DNA from: Bradyrhizobium guangzhouense
Lineage (GTDB): Bacteria; Pseudomonadota; Alphaproteobacteria; Rhizobiales; Xanthobacteraceae
Reading direction: 5' to 3'
DNA: 64,000 bases
Assembly (NCBI RefSeq): GCF_004114955.1
Contig: NZ_CP030053.1
Location: 3,038,001 to 3,102,000 of the forward strand
Position 1 is the stretch's first letter. Each line of letters opens with the position of its first letter. The notes beneath the pieces were generated by a model. It was given only the letters and a program-made list of their open reading frames with translations, ran no database searches and was not told where the DNA came from. Positions 19,166 to 26,429 of the stretch are shown here, one piece after another. The position numbers and the translations under genes were made by a program.

Positions 19166-19342
19166 ATGACCGACGCGCTCAAAAAGCTTATTGAAGCTGC
19201 CAAGACCGCCAATCCGACCGAGGAACATCGGGAGGAGCAGCGGCGCAGTTTCGTGTACGGTAATACCCATTTCGAGAATGCGCTTATTACGCGCGAAATG
19301 GTGGACCTTGAAGCTGAGAAGTTGGCCAAGGAAGAGAAATGA
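19166..19342 (+). CDS. VbhA-like antitoxin of a Fic pair
   Basis: This 58-residue protein is followed by an ATGA-overlapping Fic gene, the arrangement of class I Fic systems. Residues 28-33 read SFVYGN, in the position of the antitoxin inhibition helix whose consensus is (S/T)xxxE(G/N). The glutamate position is Gly32 here. The start ATG at 19166 lacks a clear Shine-Dalgarno sequence. Base composition looks lower in GC than the surrounding genes, suggesting acquisition. The assignment rests on partner, size and partial motif. Confidence 0.7.
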   Translation: MTDALKKLIEAAKTANPTEEHREEQRRSFVYGNTHFENALITREMVDLEAEKLAKEEK

Positions 19343-20010
19343 GAAGCGAGGAGCGTGAACGGCGTGATAGCCGTGCGCTCGAACCTGAGCTGATCACGGA
19401 TCCCCACGAGAAGGCCGCTGCGGAAGCTCGCAACGGTTTCCGCCAATACGATGCGGCGATTGGCGCGATCCAGACAGCCCTTGAGAGAGGCTCATTCAGG
19501 CTCCGCCCCTCGCTTATTCTCGGTTTGCAACGGGAAGCCTTGGCAGGCATCAGCTCCTACGCTGGTAACTATCGCCCTGGTGGAGTTGCGATCGAAGGAA
19601 GCAAGCACGAGCCTGTCGGCGCACATCTGGTCCCGGAACTCGTCGAGGACATGTGCGACTATGTCAATGATCATTGGGAAGCTAGCACGCCGATCCATCT
19701 CGCTGCTTATGTTATGTGGCGACTCAACTGGATTCATCCGTTCGCGGATGGGAACGGCCGTACCTCCCGAATTGTCTCTTACATCGTGCTCTCAATTCGC
19801 GCTGGCACGCTTCTGCCGGGCACGCCTACGATAACCGATCAAATCGTCGACAACAGAAAGCCCTATTTCGATGCGTTGGATGCGGCCGATTGGGCCTTTC
19901 GCGACGATGGCCGGATCGATGTCTCAAAGATGGAAGATTTGTTGGCTTCACTGCTAGCGAACCAACTTGCGGAATTTTATAAGTCGGTTGGGGGTAAGCT
20001 GCCCGGCTGA
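19339..20010 (+). CDS. fic: Fic-domain AMP-transferase toxin
   Basis: This 223-residue Fic protein has the complete catalytic motif HPFADGNGRTSR, with His133 as general base, Asp137 for magnesium and the GNGR anion hole at 138-141. The beta-hairpin flap region is around VGAHLVPELVEDM. Such enzymes transfer AMP to hydroxyl side chains; bacterial targets include gyrase and topoisomerase IV. Length and layout fit a class I enzyme held by a separate antitoxin. No secretion signal (BID domain) is present, so it probably acts inside the cell. Confidence 0.92.
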   Translation: MRSEERERRDSRALEPELITDPHEKAAAEARNGFRQYDAAIGAIQTALERGSFRLRPSLILGLQREALAGISSYAGNYRPGGVAIEGSKHEPVGAHLVPELVEDMCDYVNDHWEASTPIHLAAYVMWRLNWIHPFADGNGRTSRIVSYIVLSIRAGTLLPGTPTITDQIVDNRKPYFDALDAADWAFRDDGRIDVSKMEDLLASLLANQLAEFYKSVGGKLPG

Positions 20011-20058
20011 GGGTTTGCGGGTAGACTCTGTTTGTCAAAGCTCCCTTGTTTGAATCCA

Positions 20059-20406
20059 ATGACCGACAACGATCCGACCGACGAAATCTCGGACATCGAA
20101 GACCGGATCGAGCGGCTTGCCGAGATCGCCGAGCGGTGCCGGAAAATCATTCTGGCGTCCAAGATCGCGATCGGCGGCGGCGCGGCGCTGCTTCTGGTCA
20201 CCATCCTCGGGCTGTTTGGATTTGGTCAGACCGCCGCGCTCGGCGCGATCGCGCTGGTGCTCGGCGGCATCGTCTCGCTTGGCTCGAACATCAGCACGTT
20301 GCGGCAGACGGACGATGCGATCGCTGGTGCCGAAGCGCGCCGGTCGGCGCTGATCGGCAGCATCGATTTGCGCGTGGTCGCCGACACGCCGATGAAGCTG
20401 GTGTAG
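20059..20406 (+). CDS. small membrane protein of unknown function
   Basis: This 115-residue protein begins with an acidic amphipathic helix (EISDIEDRIERLAEIAERCRK). Two hydrophobic helices follow (about 34-50 and 55-75), then a short soluble tail. No family was recognised. The ATG at 20059 is chosen because it starts the acidic helix; an upstream in-frame ATG at 20032 would add nine residues. It is tandem with fic but has higher GC, more like the resident genes. Confidence 0.6.
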   Translation: MTDNDPTDEISDIEDRIERLAEIAERCRKIILASKIAIGGGAALLLVTILGLFGFGQTAALGAIALVLGGIVSLGSNISTLRQTDDAIAGAEARRSALIGSIDLRVVADTPMKLV

Positions 20407-20415
20407 TGCGCTGCT

Positions 20416-20568
20416 TCATGCGGCGGTCTTGACGGTCAGAACCTGCATTTCCGCGCGGCATTCGGCGGCGAAGGCCTGCAGCCGTTCCGCGGTCTGCTGG
20501 TCGAGGATCGCCTTCGCCAGACGCTCGGCACGGGCGACTTGCTGTCTGAGATAATCGATGCGGGCCAT
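20416..20568 (-). CDS. small conserved-looking cytoplasmic protein, 50 aa
   Basis: This short gene is easily missed. It starts at ATG 20568 after GGAAGGTGAC and ends at 20416. The product is a single amphipathic helical segment: MARIDYLRQQVARAERL, then AKAILDQQTAERLQ and a short EMQVLTVKTAA tail. The good ribosome-binding site, codon use and placement between two intergenic gaps favour a real gene. Function is unknown; small alpha-helical proteins of this type often act as stress factors, which is only a guess. Confidence 0.6.
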   Translation of the reverse strand: MARIDYLRQQVARAERLAKAILDQQTAERLQAFAAECRAEMQVLTVKTAA

Positions 20569-20672
20569 GTGTCACCTTCCGCGAAGAACTTAAGGGGATA
20601 ATTTGAGGCAAATTGCATCGTTCCAAGGGCCGTGAGCCTATGGCTAACGCCGGGTTAACGATGTGCGGTGGG

Positions 20673-21326
20673 TCACGCTCCGCGCGTCTTATCCGCCGCG
20701 GCAAAGTGCGCCATCTGATCGGCGTGAGCCTTTGCGAACGCCGGACGGCCGATCGCACGCGCGACGTAGGCCCGGGAGGCGGGGCTGTCGGCGAGCCCGT
20801 CGAATTGATCAACAACCCGCAGCACGTCCGACATCAGGATGTCGGCGACGGAAAAGGAGCCCGCCAGCCATTCGCGCGCAGCCAGCACTGGCTCGAGACG
20901 CTTGAGACGGAGCTTGAGGAAATCGTCGACGAATTTCCATGCCGCCGTGTCGGTCGGGTGGCGCATGAATTTCGACATCGTCCACGGCAGGCTTGCCATC
21001 TCCATCGAATTGAGCGCGGCGAACAGCCATTCCGTCGTCTCGCTGCGGCCACGCTGATCTGATGGCATCAGCTTCGAGCTGAGCCCGCCGAGATGCAGCA
21101 GGATCGCGCCGCTCTCGAAGATCGAGAGATCGCCGTCGGTCAGCCAAGGCACTTGTCCGAATGGTTGGTGGGCCAGATGCGCTGGGCCCCGGTCGTTGAA
21201 AGGCGTGCTGGCGACACGATAGGGCAAGGCCGCCTCCTCGAGCGCCCAGCGCACCCGGAGGTCGCGCACGAAACCGCGCGGCGGCGGGGGAACCCAGTCA
21301 TAGGTGATCAAGGTGAGGTCGGCCAT
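20673..21326 (-). CDS. glutathione S-transferase family protein
   Basis: This 217-residue protein has an N-terminal thioredoxin-like half ending in PWLTDGDLSIFESGAILLHL, the glutathione gamma-glutamyl site, and an all-helical C-terminal half with FSVADILMSDVLR. The start at 21326 follows GGAGACACCCC. The N-terminal active-site region (VPPPPRGFVRDLRVRWALEE) lacks an obvious catalytic Ser or Cys, so the chemistry is uncertain. It probably conjugates or reduces hydrophobic electrophiles. Confidence 0.85.
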   Translation of the reverse strand: MADLTLITYDWVPPPPRGFVRDLRVRWALEEAALPYRVASTPFNDRGPAHLAHQPFGQVPWLTDGDLSIFESGAILLHLGGLSSKLMPSDQRGRSETTEWLFAALNSMEMASLPWTMSKFMRHPTDTAAWKFVDDFLKLRLKRLEPVLAAREWLAGSFSVADILMSDVLRVVDQFDGLADSPASRAYVARAIGRPAFAKAHADQMAHFAAADKTRGA

Positions 21327-21553
21327 GGGGTGTCTCCGTGCTGTCTCAAGGCTAGGACGGACGAAGGCCGCGCGTTCCGACAGAGGCATGCGAAATTTTT
21401 AGGAGAACGTAGACGGGTAGAGCCTCCGCGCAACCCCGGCCGCGAAGCTGTCGCCTCTTACAGTGAACCTGAACGCGCGATTCAGCAGCAGTTCATGTCG
21501 CCGCCGCGACACTTCCTCTGCATCACTTGATCGATGAAGCAGAGGATTTAGTC

Positions 21554-21847
21554 ATGGAGCGCCGGAACTTTTTGAAACTTGCATTCGGTGTCGCGGCGGG
21601 AGCGGCCGCGTTCACCGCCGCCGCACAGGCAGCGCCGCTGGCGCCGCAGGTGCTGGGGAATGGCAGCATATCATCAACCAATCCGGATGCTCATCCCGCC
21701 GTCACCACCAGCGAGGAAGCAGCTCAGCTCAAGCCGGAGCAGGTGCGCTGGGGTCACGGCCACTGGCATCATCGTCACTGGGGCTGGCGTCACCGTCATT
21801 GGGGTTGGCGCCATCGTTGGCACCGTCATCATTGGCGTCACTGGTAA
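21554..21847 (+). CDS. Tat-exported His/Trp-rich small protein
   Basis: This 97-residue protein opens with a twin-arginine signal (ERRNFLKLAFG), and a cleavage site is likely near AAQAAP. The mature part has a short Ser/Thr/Pro-rich linker and a 29-residue tail made almost only of His, Trp, Arg and Gly in GHWHHRHWGWRHRHW-style repeats. Tat export implies folding or metal loading before export. The His density suggests metal or heme binding, though this is an inference. A strong terminator follows. Confidence 0.75.
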   Translation: MERRNFLKLAFGVAAGAAAFTAAAQAAPLAPQVLGNGSISSTNPDAHPAVTTSEEAAQLKPEQVRWGHGHWHHRHWGWRHRHWGWRHRWHRHHWRHW

Positions 21848-21862
21848 CGCCGGGGCCGCAAT

Positions 21863-21894
21863 AAAAAGGGGATCGCAATCGCGATCCCCTTTTT
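21863..21894. terminator. bidirectional intrinsic terminator
   Basis: A perfect 14-bp stem (21863-21876 with 21881-21894) closes an AATC tetraloop. The outer five pairs are A on the left and T on the right, giving a U-run on either strand. It sits between the convergent His/Trp-rich and Cys-rich secreted protein genes and should stop both transcripts. Confidence 0.92.
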
Positions 21895-21960
21895 GGTTGT
21901 GGCCATTCGCTTGCATTGGCCGCGCACTATCCCGCGCGGCCAATTCGCAATCGCGAGCGA

Positions 21961-22206
21961 TCAGAACGGACGGCAGCGGCCGGCGTACCAGCGGAAGCCA
22001 TAGGGGCACACGCGCGGACGCACCACGACGACGGGGGGAGCAACGACGACCGGGCCGGGGGCGACGACGACGGGACCACGCATCGGACGGCAGCCGCCAT
22101 AGGGGCCCCGGTACCAGCCCGGGCCGCAACCACCGGCGGCGCTGGCCGCCTCGCTGAAGCCGACAACCGCGCTGGCGAGCATCGCAGCGGCAAACAGATA
22201 TTTCAT
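21961..22206 (-). CDS. small secreted Cys-rich protein with GCGPGWYRGPYGGCRP motif
   Basis: This 81-residue protein has a signal peptide (cleavage near ASAAGG). Then comes GCGPGWYRGPYGGCRPM, a Val/Pro-rich spacer and a second CPYGFRWYAGRCRPF block. The motif pair matches a family of small periplasmic proteins named for a GCG...CRPN prefix. The four cysteines could make two disulfides. The start at 22206 follows GAAGGAAGATC. Function is unknown. Confidence 0.75.
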   Translation of the reverse strand: MKYLFAAAMLASAVVGFSEAASAAGGCGPGWYRGPYGGCRPMRGPVVVAPGPVVVAPPVVVVRPRVCPYGFRWYAGRCRPF

Positions 22207-22459
22207 TTGATCTTCCTTCTCGTCCTCGGGGGCAAGTCTTTGGGGGCTCGGCGCTTGCGGCGCACAATCAATCAAACCATACGATTCGACATGTTAATTC
22301 TTGCGACATGTCGACGCGACGCGATCCAAACCTGCCAATCATGACCTGAATGCGGCATGAACATTTCCCGCGTGCTGCCTGGAGCGACAATTCGCCGTCG
22401 CTGGCGACCGAGGAAGCCCGGCACCGAGTTCTTGTACGTCTCAGGTGCTTCCCGCGTGA

Positions 22460-23158
22460 TCAGTCGTTGCCGTTCCCGAACAGCGCCGCGAATTGTCTCT
22501 CGCCGGTGCGGGTGAAATTCACCACGCGGCTGCCGGGCGTTGCGTCGCGCGCGGCCCACTTCAGTTCCGCGAAACGCTGCATCATGGCGGCGCCCAGCGT
22601 GCCGGCGAGATGATGACGCCGCTCGCTCCAGTCGAGGCAGGCCTTGCAGACCGGGCGGCGCGGATGGCTGAGCATGTCGGGCGAGATCTGCAAATGCTTG
22701 GCGAGGAAGCGCTCGCCTTCCACGGTCAGCTCGATGTCCTGCTTCTTCTGCTTCACGAGGTTTCGTGACCGGAGCGAGTCCAGCATCTGCACGCCGAGAT
22801 CGCCGGCGAGGTGGTCGTAGCAGATCCGCGCCCGGCGCAGCGCCGGATCCTTCGGCCCGGTCCGCACGCGCATATGTCCCGTGCGCGCGGCAAGTCCGGC
22901 AAGGCCCTCGAGCACGCCGGCGACGTCGTCGTCGGTGAGGCGATAGTAGCGGTGGCGGCCCTGCTTCTCCGGCTCGACCAGCCCGCCGGCCTCGAGTTTT
23001 GCGAGGTGCGAGCTCGCGGTCTGCGGCGTAATGCCGGCCTCCTGCGCCAGCTCGCTCGCGGTGAGCGCGCGGCCGTTCATCAGCGCCGTGAGCATGTTGG
23101 CGCGGGCGGGATCGCCGACCAGCGAGGCGACCATGGCGATGTCGGGTCCTGATTTCAT
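22460..23158 (-). CDS. ArsR-type winged-helix regulator with C-terminal CxxC
   Basis: This 232-residue protein has an ArsR DNA-binding domain at about residues 8-85 (DPARANMLTALMNG, LTASELAQEAGITPQTASSHL, RHRYYRL). The longer helical C-terminal domain has Cys171, Cys174 and His182-His183 in a CKACLDWSERRHH segment, and Cys113. The cysteines could sense metal or redox state. The gene is divergent from the NIPSNAP - monooxygenase - lyase operon, with 166 bp between the starts. It is therefore the likely regulator of that operon. Confidence 0.85.
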   Translation of the reverse strand: MKSGPDIAMVASLVGDPARANMLTALMNGRALTASELAQEAGITPQTASSHLAKLEAGGLVEPEKQGRHRYYRLTDDDVAGVLEGLAGLAARTGHMRVRTGPKDPALRRARICYDHLAGDLGVQMLDSLRSRNLVKQKKQDIELTVEGERFLAKHLQISPDMLSHPRRPVCKACLDWSERRHHLAGTLGAAMMQRFAELKWAARDATPGSRVVNFTRTGERQFAALFGNGND

Positions 23159-23214
23159 GCTTCGATGGTAGCCGAAGCATTGTATCAGGGCAAGGGCGTA
23201 GCCTCTCACCACAT

Positions 23215-23301
23215 CGTCATTGCGAGGCGCGCAGCGACGAAGCAGTCCAGACTGTCTCCGCAACGAGATTCCTGGATTGCTTCGCTGCGCTCGCAATGAC
23301 G
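23215..23301. repeat. long palindromic repeat, family B copy 2
   Basis: This divergent copy of the CGTCATTGCGAGC...GCTCGCAATGACG element has an imperfect left arm (GAGGCGCGCAGCGACGAAGCAGTCCAG) and a consensus right arm. Unusually, it occupies the divergent promoter region between the ArsR-type gene and the NIPSNAP operon. It ends 24 bp before the operon start, so a leader hairpin in the mRNA is likely. Confidence 0.85.
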
Positions 23302-23324
23302 GTGTGGAAACAGGAGAGCCCAAC

Positions 23325-23633
23325 ATGTCCGTCACCGTCTTCATCCGCTACCAGCTCGATCCCTTCAAGCGCGCGCAGTTCGAGGAATACTCAAAACGCT
23401 GGCTCACCATCATCCCGAAATGCGGCGGCGACCTGATCGGCTATTTCATGCCGCATGAGGGCACCAACAACATCGCCTTCGCGCTGATCAGCTTCGAGAG
23501 CCTCGCCGCCTACGAGGCCTATCGCGCGCGGCTGCGGCAGGACGCCGAAGGCATGGCGAATTTCCATTTTGCCGAGGACAATAAATTCATCCTCGCGGAA
23601 GAGCGCACCTTCCTGCGCAAGGTGGTATTGTAG
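23325..23633 (+). CDS. NIPSNAP-family ferredoxin-like barrel protein
   Basis: This 102-residue protein has the NIPSNAP/dimeric alpha-beta-barrel pattern: [20 protein letters not shown], a Pro/Gly turn ([12 protein letters not shown]), [15 protein letters not shown] and ERTFLRKV. The family lacks a defined chemistry and often binds small hydrophobic ligands. ATG 23325 follows AGGAGAGCCCAAC. It opens an operon with a second ferredoxin-like barrel protein and a PEP-mutase-family enzyme. Confidence 0.85.
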   Translation: MSVTVFIRYQLDPFKRAQFEEYSKRWLTIIPKCGGDLIGYFMPHEGTNNIAFALISFESLAAYEAYRARLRQDAEGMANFHFAEDNKFILAEERTFLRKVVL

Positions 23634-23658
23634 GCCATCAACGATTGGGGAGGCGCCC

Positions 23659-24009
23659 ATGATCGCCGTGATCTTCGAGGTCTGGCCCAAGCCGGACCAT
23701 CGCCAGGACTATTTCGACCTCGCGGCCGATCTGAAGCCGATCCTGCAGACCATCGACGGCTTCATCTCGGTCGAGCGGTTCGAGAGCTTGACCGAGAAGG
23801 GCAAGATCCTGTCGCTGTCGTTCTGGCGCGACGAGACCGCCGTGCAGGCCTGGCGCAACACGATGGAGCACCGCCGCACCCAGGCCAAGGGCAGGGCGAC
23901 CATCTTCGCCGACTATCACCTGCGCATTGCCAGCGTCATCAGGGACTACGGCATGACCGATCGCGCGCAGGCGCCCAAGGACAGCCGCGCCGTGCATGAC
24001 GCGCACTAG
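23659..24009 (+). CDS. antibiotic biosynthesis monooxygenase (ABM) domain protein
   Basis: This 116-residue protein carries a single ABM-type ferredoxin-like domain: MIAVIFEVWPKPDHRQDYFDL, then DGFISVERFES, LSLSFWRDETAVQAWR and HRRTQAKGR. Relatives include cofactor-free quinol monooxygenases and heme-degrading proteins; the specific role cannot be told. It starts 25 bp after the NIPSNAP stop, following GGGGAGGCGCCC. The pairing of two such barrels suggests hetero-oligomers or sequential steps. Confidence 0.85.
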   Translation: MIAVIFEVWPKPDHRQDYFDLAADLKPILQTIDGFISVERFESLTEKGKILSLSFWRDETAVQAWRNTMEHRRTQAKGRATIFADYHLRIASVIRDYGMTDRAQAPKDSRAVHDAH

Positions 24010-24060
24010 CGGTCGCATTTCTGCGTGCCTATGTCTGCGCGGCCAACAAGGGAGAGAAAC

Positions 24061-24870
24061 ATGCATGTGACAACGGCTGACAAGCGCGCGACGTTCAGGA
24101 AGCTGCACGAGAGCGGCTGCTTCATCCTGCCCAATCCGGTCGATGTCGGCGGCGCCAAGGCGTTGCAGCATCTCGGTTTCAAGGCGATTGCATCGTCGAG
24201 CGCGGGCTTTGCCTGGACCATCGGCAAGGCCGACAACCGCGTTACGGTCGAGGATGTCTGTCAGCATCTGGCAGCATTGAGTTCGTCCGTCGACATTCCC
24301 GTCAATGCGGATTTCGAGGGCGGTTTTGCGGTCGAGCCGGACAAGGTCGCTGACAATGTCGAGCGCGGCGTGCGCACCGGCGTCGCCGGCCTGTCGATCG
24401 AGGACTCCACCGGCGACAAGGACAAGCCGCTCTACGATCGCGCGCTTGCGGTCGAGCGCATCAAGGCCTCGCGCAAGGCGATCGGCGACAGTGGCGCGCT
24501 GCTCGTCGGCCGCTGCGAAGCTTATCTGTGGGGCGTCACCGATCTCAAGCTCGTCATCGACCGGCTCACCGCCTACGCGGATGCCGGTGCCGATTGCCTC
24601 TACGCGCCGGGCCTGAAGACGCGCGAGGACATTGCCGCCGTAGTGAAGGCCGTTGCACCCAAGCCGTTCAACCTGTTGATCGGCGGCTCCGGTCTGTCAC
24701 TGAAGGAAGCCGAAGATCTCGGCGTGCGCCGCATCAGCGTCGGCGGCTCGCTCGCCCGCGCCGCCTGGGGCGGCTTCATGCGCGCCGCAAAGGAGATGGC
24801 CGAGAAGGGGACGTTTGGCGAACTCGCCAGCGGCTATTCCGGCGGCGAGCTCAACAAGATGTTTGGCTAG
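24061..24870 (+). CDS. isocitrate lyase / PEP mutase family enzyme
   Basis: This 269-residue TIM-barrel enzyme has NADFEGGF and the metal-binding GLSIEDSTGDKDKPLYDRAL block, then LLVGRCEAYLWG and GADCLYAPGL. These place it in the ICL/PEPM superfamily branch of PEP-mutase-like or methylisocitrate-lyase-like proteins. The isocitrate lyase KKCGH loop is absent. It would make or break a C-C or C-P bond next to a 2-oxo acid. It is the third gene of the ArsR-linked operon, after a GGAGAGAAAC site. Confidence 0.88.
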   Translation: MHVTTADKRATFRKLHESGCFILPNPVDVGGAKALQHLGFKAIASSSAGFAWTIGKADNRVTVEDVCQHLAALSSSVDIPVNADFEGGFAVEPDKVADNVERGVRTGVAGLSIEDSTGDKDKPLYDRALAVERIKASRKAIGDSGALLVGRCEAYLWGVTDLKLVIDRLTAYADAGADCLYAPGLKTREDIAAVVKAVAPKPFNLLIGGSGLSLKEAEDLGVRRISVGGSLARAAWGGFMRAAKEMAEKGTFGELASGYSGGELNKMFG

Positions 24871-24888
24871 GGTCCGCGTTGAAAACGA

Positions 24889-24920
24889 AGAGCGGCGGGA
24901 CCTTTCGATCCCGCCGCTCT
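24889..24920 (+). terminator. stem-loop ending the NIPSNAP/ABM/lyase operon
   Basis: A perfect 12-bp stem (24889-24900 with 24909-24920) has an 8-nt loop and begins 18 bp after the lyase stop. The downstream run is CATCCTCTC rather than pure T. It is therefore a strong hairpin with a weak U-tract. Confidence 0.7.
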
Positions 24921-24931
24921 CATCCTCTCGG

Positions 24932-25054
24932 TGTCATGCCCCGCGAAGGCGGGGCAGCCAGTACGCCGCGGCCTCGCGATTCAACCACGACCATCTCGGA
25001 TACTGGATCGCCCGGTCCTGATGCGCAATTGCGCATCAGGCCGGGCGATGACAG
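24932..25054. repeat. dispersed repeat, family C copy 2
   Basis: This element runs from TGTCATGCCCCGCG to CGGGCGATGACAG, with inverted ends and an inner perfect hairpin CCTGATGCGC/GCGCATCAGG. The order of blocks (GGCAGCCAGT, GCCGCGGC, CACGAC, ATACTGG) matches the reverse complement of 11684-11790. It lies between the lyase terminator and the 3' end of the membrane-protein gene. Confidence 0.75.
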
Positions 25055-25083
25055 TCGTGTGTTACGCGACGACAGTCGCGTTG

Positions 25084-25509
25084 TTACTTCGCGCCGTCAG
25101 ACGGCGTCTGCGTATCCGGTGCCGGTTTGGCCGCAGGGGTATCCGCCGGAGCGGCCGGCTTGCTCGGCGCAGCACCCGTGGTCACGCCCGGTGCAGTGTT
25201 GTTGCGCGGCGTCACGTCACGCATGCCGGGAGGCGCGGCCGGATTGGTCGGGGCCGTCTGCTGCGCGGTCTGTGTCGCAGGTGTATTGCTCGCCTGGTTG
25301 CCCGTGCTGGTGTTGTTCAAGCCATAGAACACGGCGCCCAGCACCAGGGCGATCGCCACGGCGAACAGCGCGATCTTGCCGCTGGAGGCGGGGCCTTCGC
25401 CGAGCTCGGGATCGGCCTGCAAGTCGGCATCCCGGCGCGCCGCGCGAAGATACTCATCGTCGGCGAGGTTCGGGCGGTACGGATCGTTGGGAAAACGGTC
25501 GTCAGCCAT
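25084..25509 (-). CDS. single-pass membrane protein with Ala/Pro/Thr-rich tail
   Basis: This 141-residue protein has a charged N-terminus (DPYRPNLADDEYLRAARRDAD), one transmembrane helix (about residues 45-63, IALFAVAIALVLGAVFYGL) and an extracytoplasmic low-complexity Ala/Pro/Thr/Asn tail. No family with a known role was recognised. The start at 25509 follows GGAGACCCAATCG. It is divergent from the TRIC channel gene. Confidence 0.65.
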   Translation of the reverse strand: MADDRFPNDPYRPNLADDEYLRAARRDADLQADPELGEGPASSGKIALFAVAIALVLGAVFYGLNNTSTGNQASNTPATQTAQQTAPTNPAAPPGMRDVTPRNNTAPGVTTGAAPSKPAAPADTPAAKPAPDTQTPSDGAK

Positions 25510-25671
25510 CGATTGGGTCTCCTCGTTGATTGCGACCTGACAACCCCCAGGTGCGAGATTCTGTTCCGCGCGTATTATGCTTTCGTCGCATGTTGCCCTC
25601 CGGCGCGGAATCGGGAACCTGTTCATTTTGGAACCGTTCGCGGTTCCATCGAGGGGAAAGGGAACAAGGCG

Positions 25672-26316
25672 ATGTGGAGCCTGCCGCCGAGCGATAGCGT
25701 GCTGCATTTCCTCTCGTTGGTTGCCGTGGCCGCGCAGGGCATGACCGCCGCGCTTGCGGCGGGACGGCGCAGCATGGACTGGTTAGGCGTCTGCTTCCTC
25801 GGCTGCATCACCGCGCTCGGCGGCGGCACGCTGCGCGATCTCTTCCTCGGCCATTATCCGCTGGCCTGGGTGCAGAACCCTGTTTATCTCGCGCTCGCCG
25901 GCGGGGCGGCGTTCCTCACCATCCTGTTCGCGCGGCTTGTGCACCGGCTGAAGCTCGCTTTCATCGTGCTCGATGCCATCGGCCTCGTCGTCTTCACCAT
26001 GACCGGCTGCGACATCGCCTGGCAGATGGATGCATCGCTACCGATCGTGATCGTCTCCGGCATGGTCACGGGCTGCGCCGGCGGCGTGCTCCGCGACGTG
26101 CTCTGCAACGACGTGCCGCTGCTGTTTCGCTCCGAGCTCTATGCCAGCGTCTCGGTGGTGACGGGATTGTTCTACGCCACGGCGTTCGGCCTCAAGCTCA
26201 ACGCCGAGCTCTGGACCGTGCTGACATTCGTCCTCGGCATTAGTTTTCGCCTGCTCGCCGTGCGCTACAAATGGGAGATGCCGAAATTCGTGTTCACAGG
26301 GGATGAGGAGCGGTAG
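25672..26316 (+). CDS. TRIC-type cation channel (UPF0126/YicG) protein
   Basis: This 214-residue seven-helix membrane protein has an internal duplication. Each repeat carries the family glycine motif, GGGTLRD at residues 50-56 and GGVLRD at 137-142. Prokaryotic TRIC channels conduct K+ or Na+ as trimers, and the glycine kinks form the pore. The ATG at 25672 follows AAGGGAACAAGGC and begins at a short polar stretch before helix 1. The gene is monocistronic and convergent with the triheme cytochrome gene. Confidence 0.9.
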   Translation: MWSLPPSDSVLHFLSLVAVAAQGMTAALAAGRRSMDWLGVCFLGCITALGGGTLRDLFLGHYPLAWVQNPVYLALAGGAAFLTILFARLVHRLKLAFIVLDAIGLVVFTMTGCDIAWQMDASLPIVIVSGMVTGCAGGVLRDVLCNDVPLLFRSELYASVSVVTGLFYATAFGLKLNAELWTVLTFVLGISFRLLAVRYKWEMPKFVFTGDEER

Positions 26317-26332
26317 TAGCTCGCTCTATCCA

Positions 26333-26411
26333 CGTCATTACGAGCGTAGCGAAGCAATCCAGACTGTCTCCCGGAAAAACTCTGGATTGCTTCGCTGCGC
26401 TCGCAATGACG
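26333..26411. repeat. long palindromic repeat, family B copy 3
   Basis: The left arm CGTCATTACGAGCGTAGCGA differs from the consensus at two positions and the right arm matches it. The element lies exactly between the convergent stops of the TRIC channel and the cytochrome c gene, as copy 1 does between its neighbours. Confidence 0.88.
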
Positions 26412-26429
26412 GGAAATGGCTGCTGCGGG

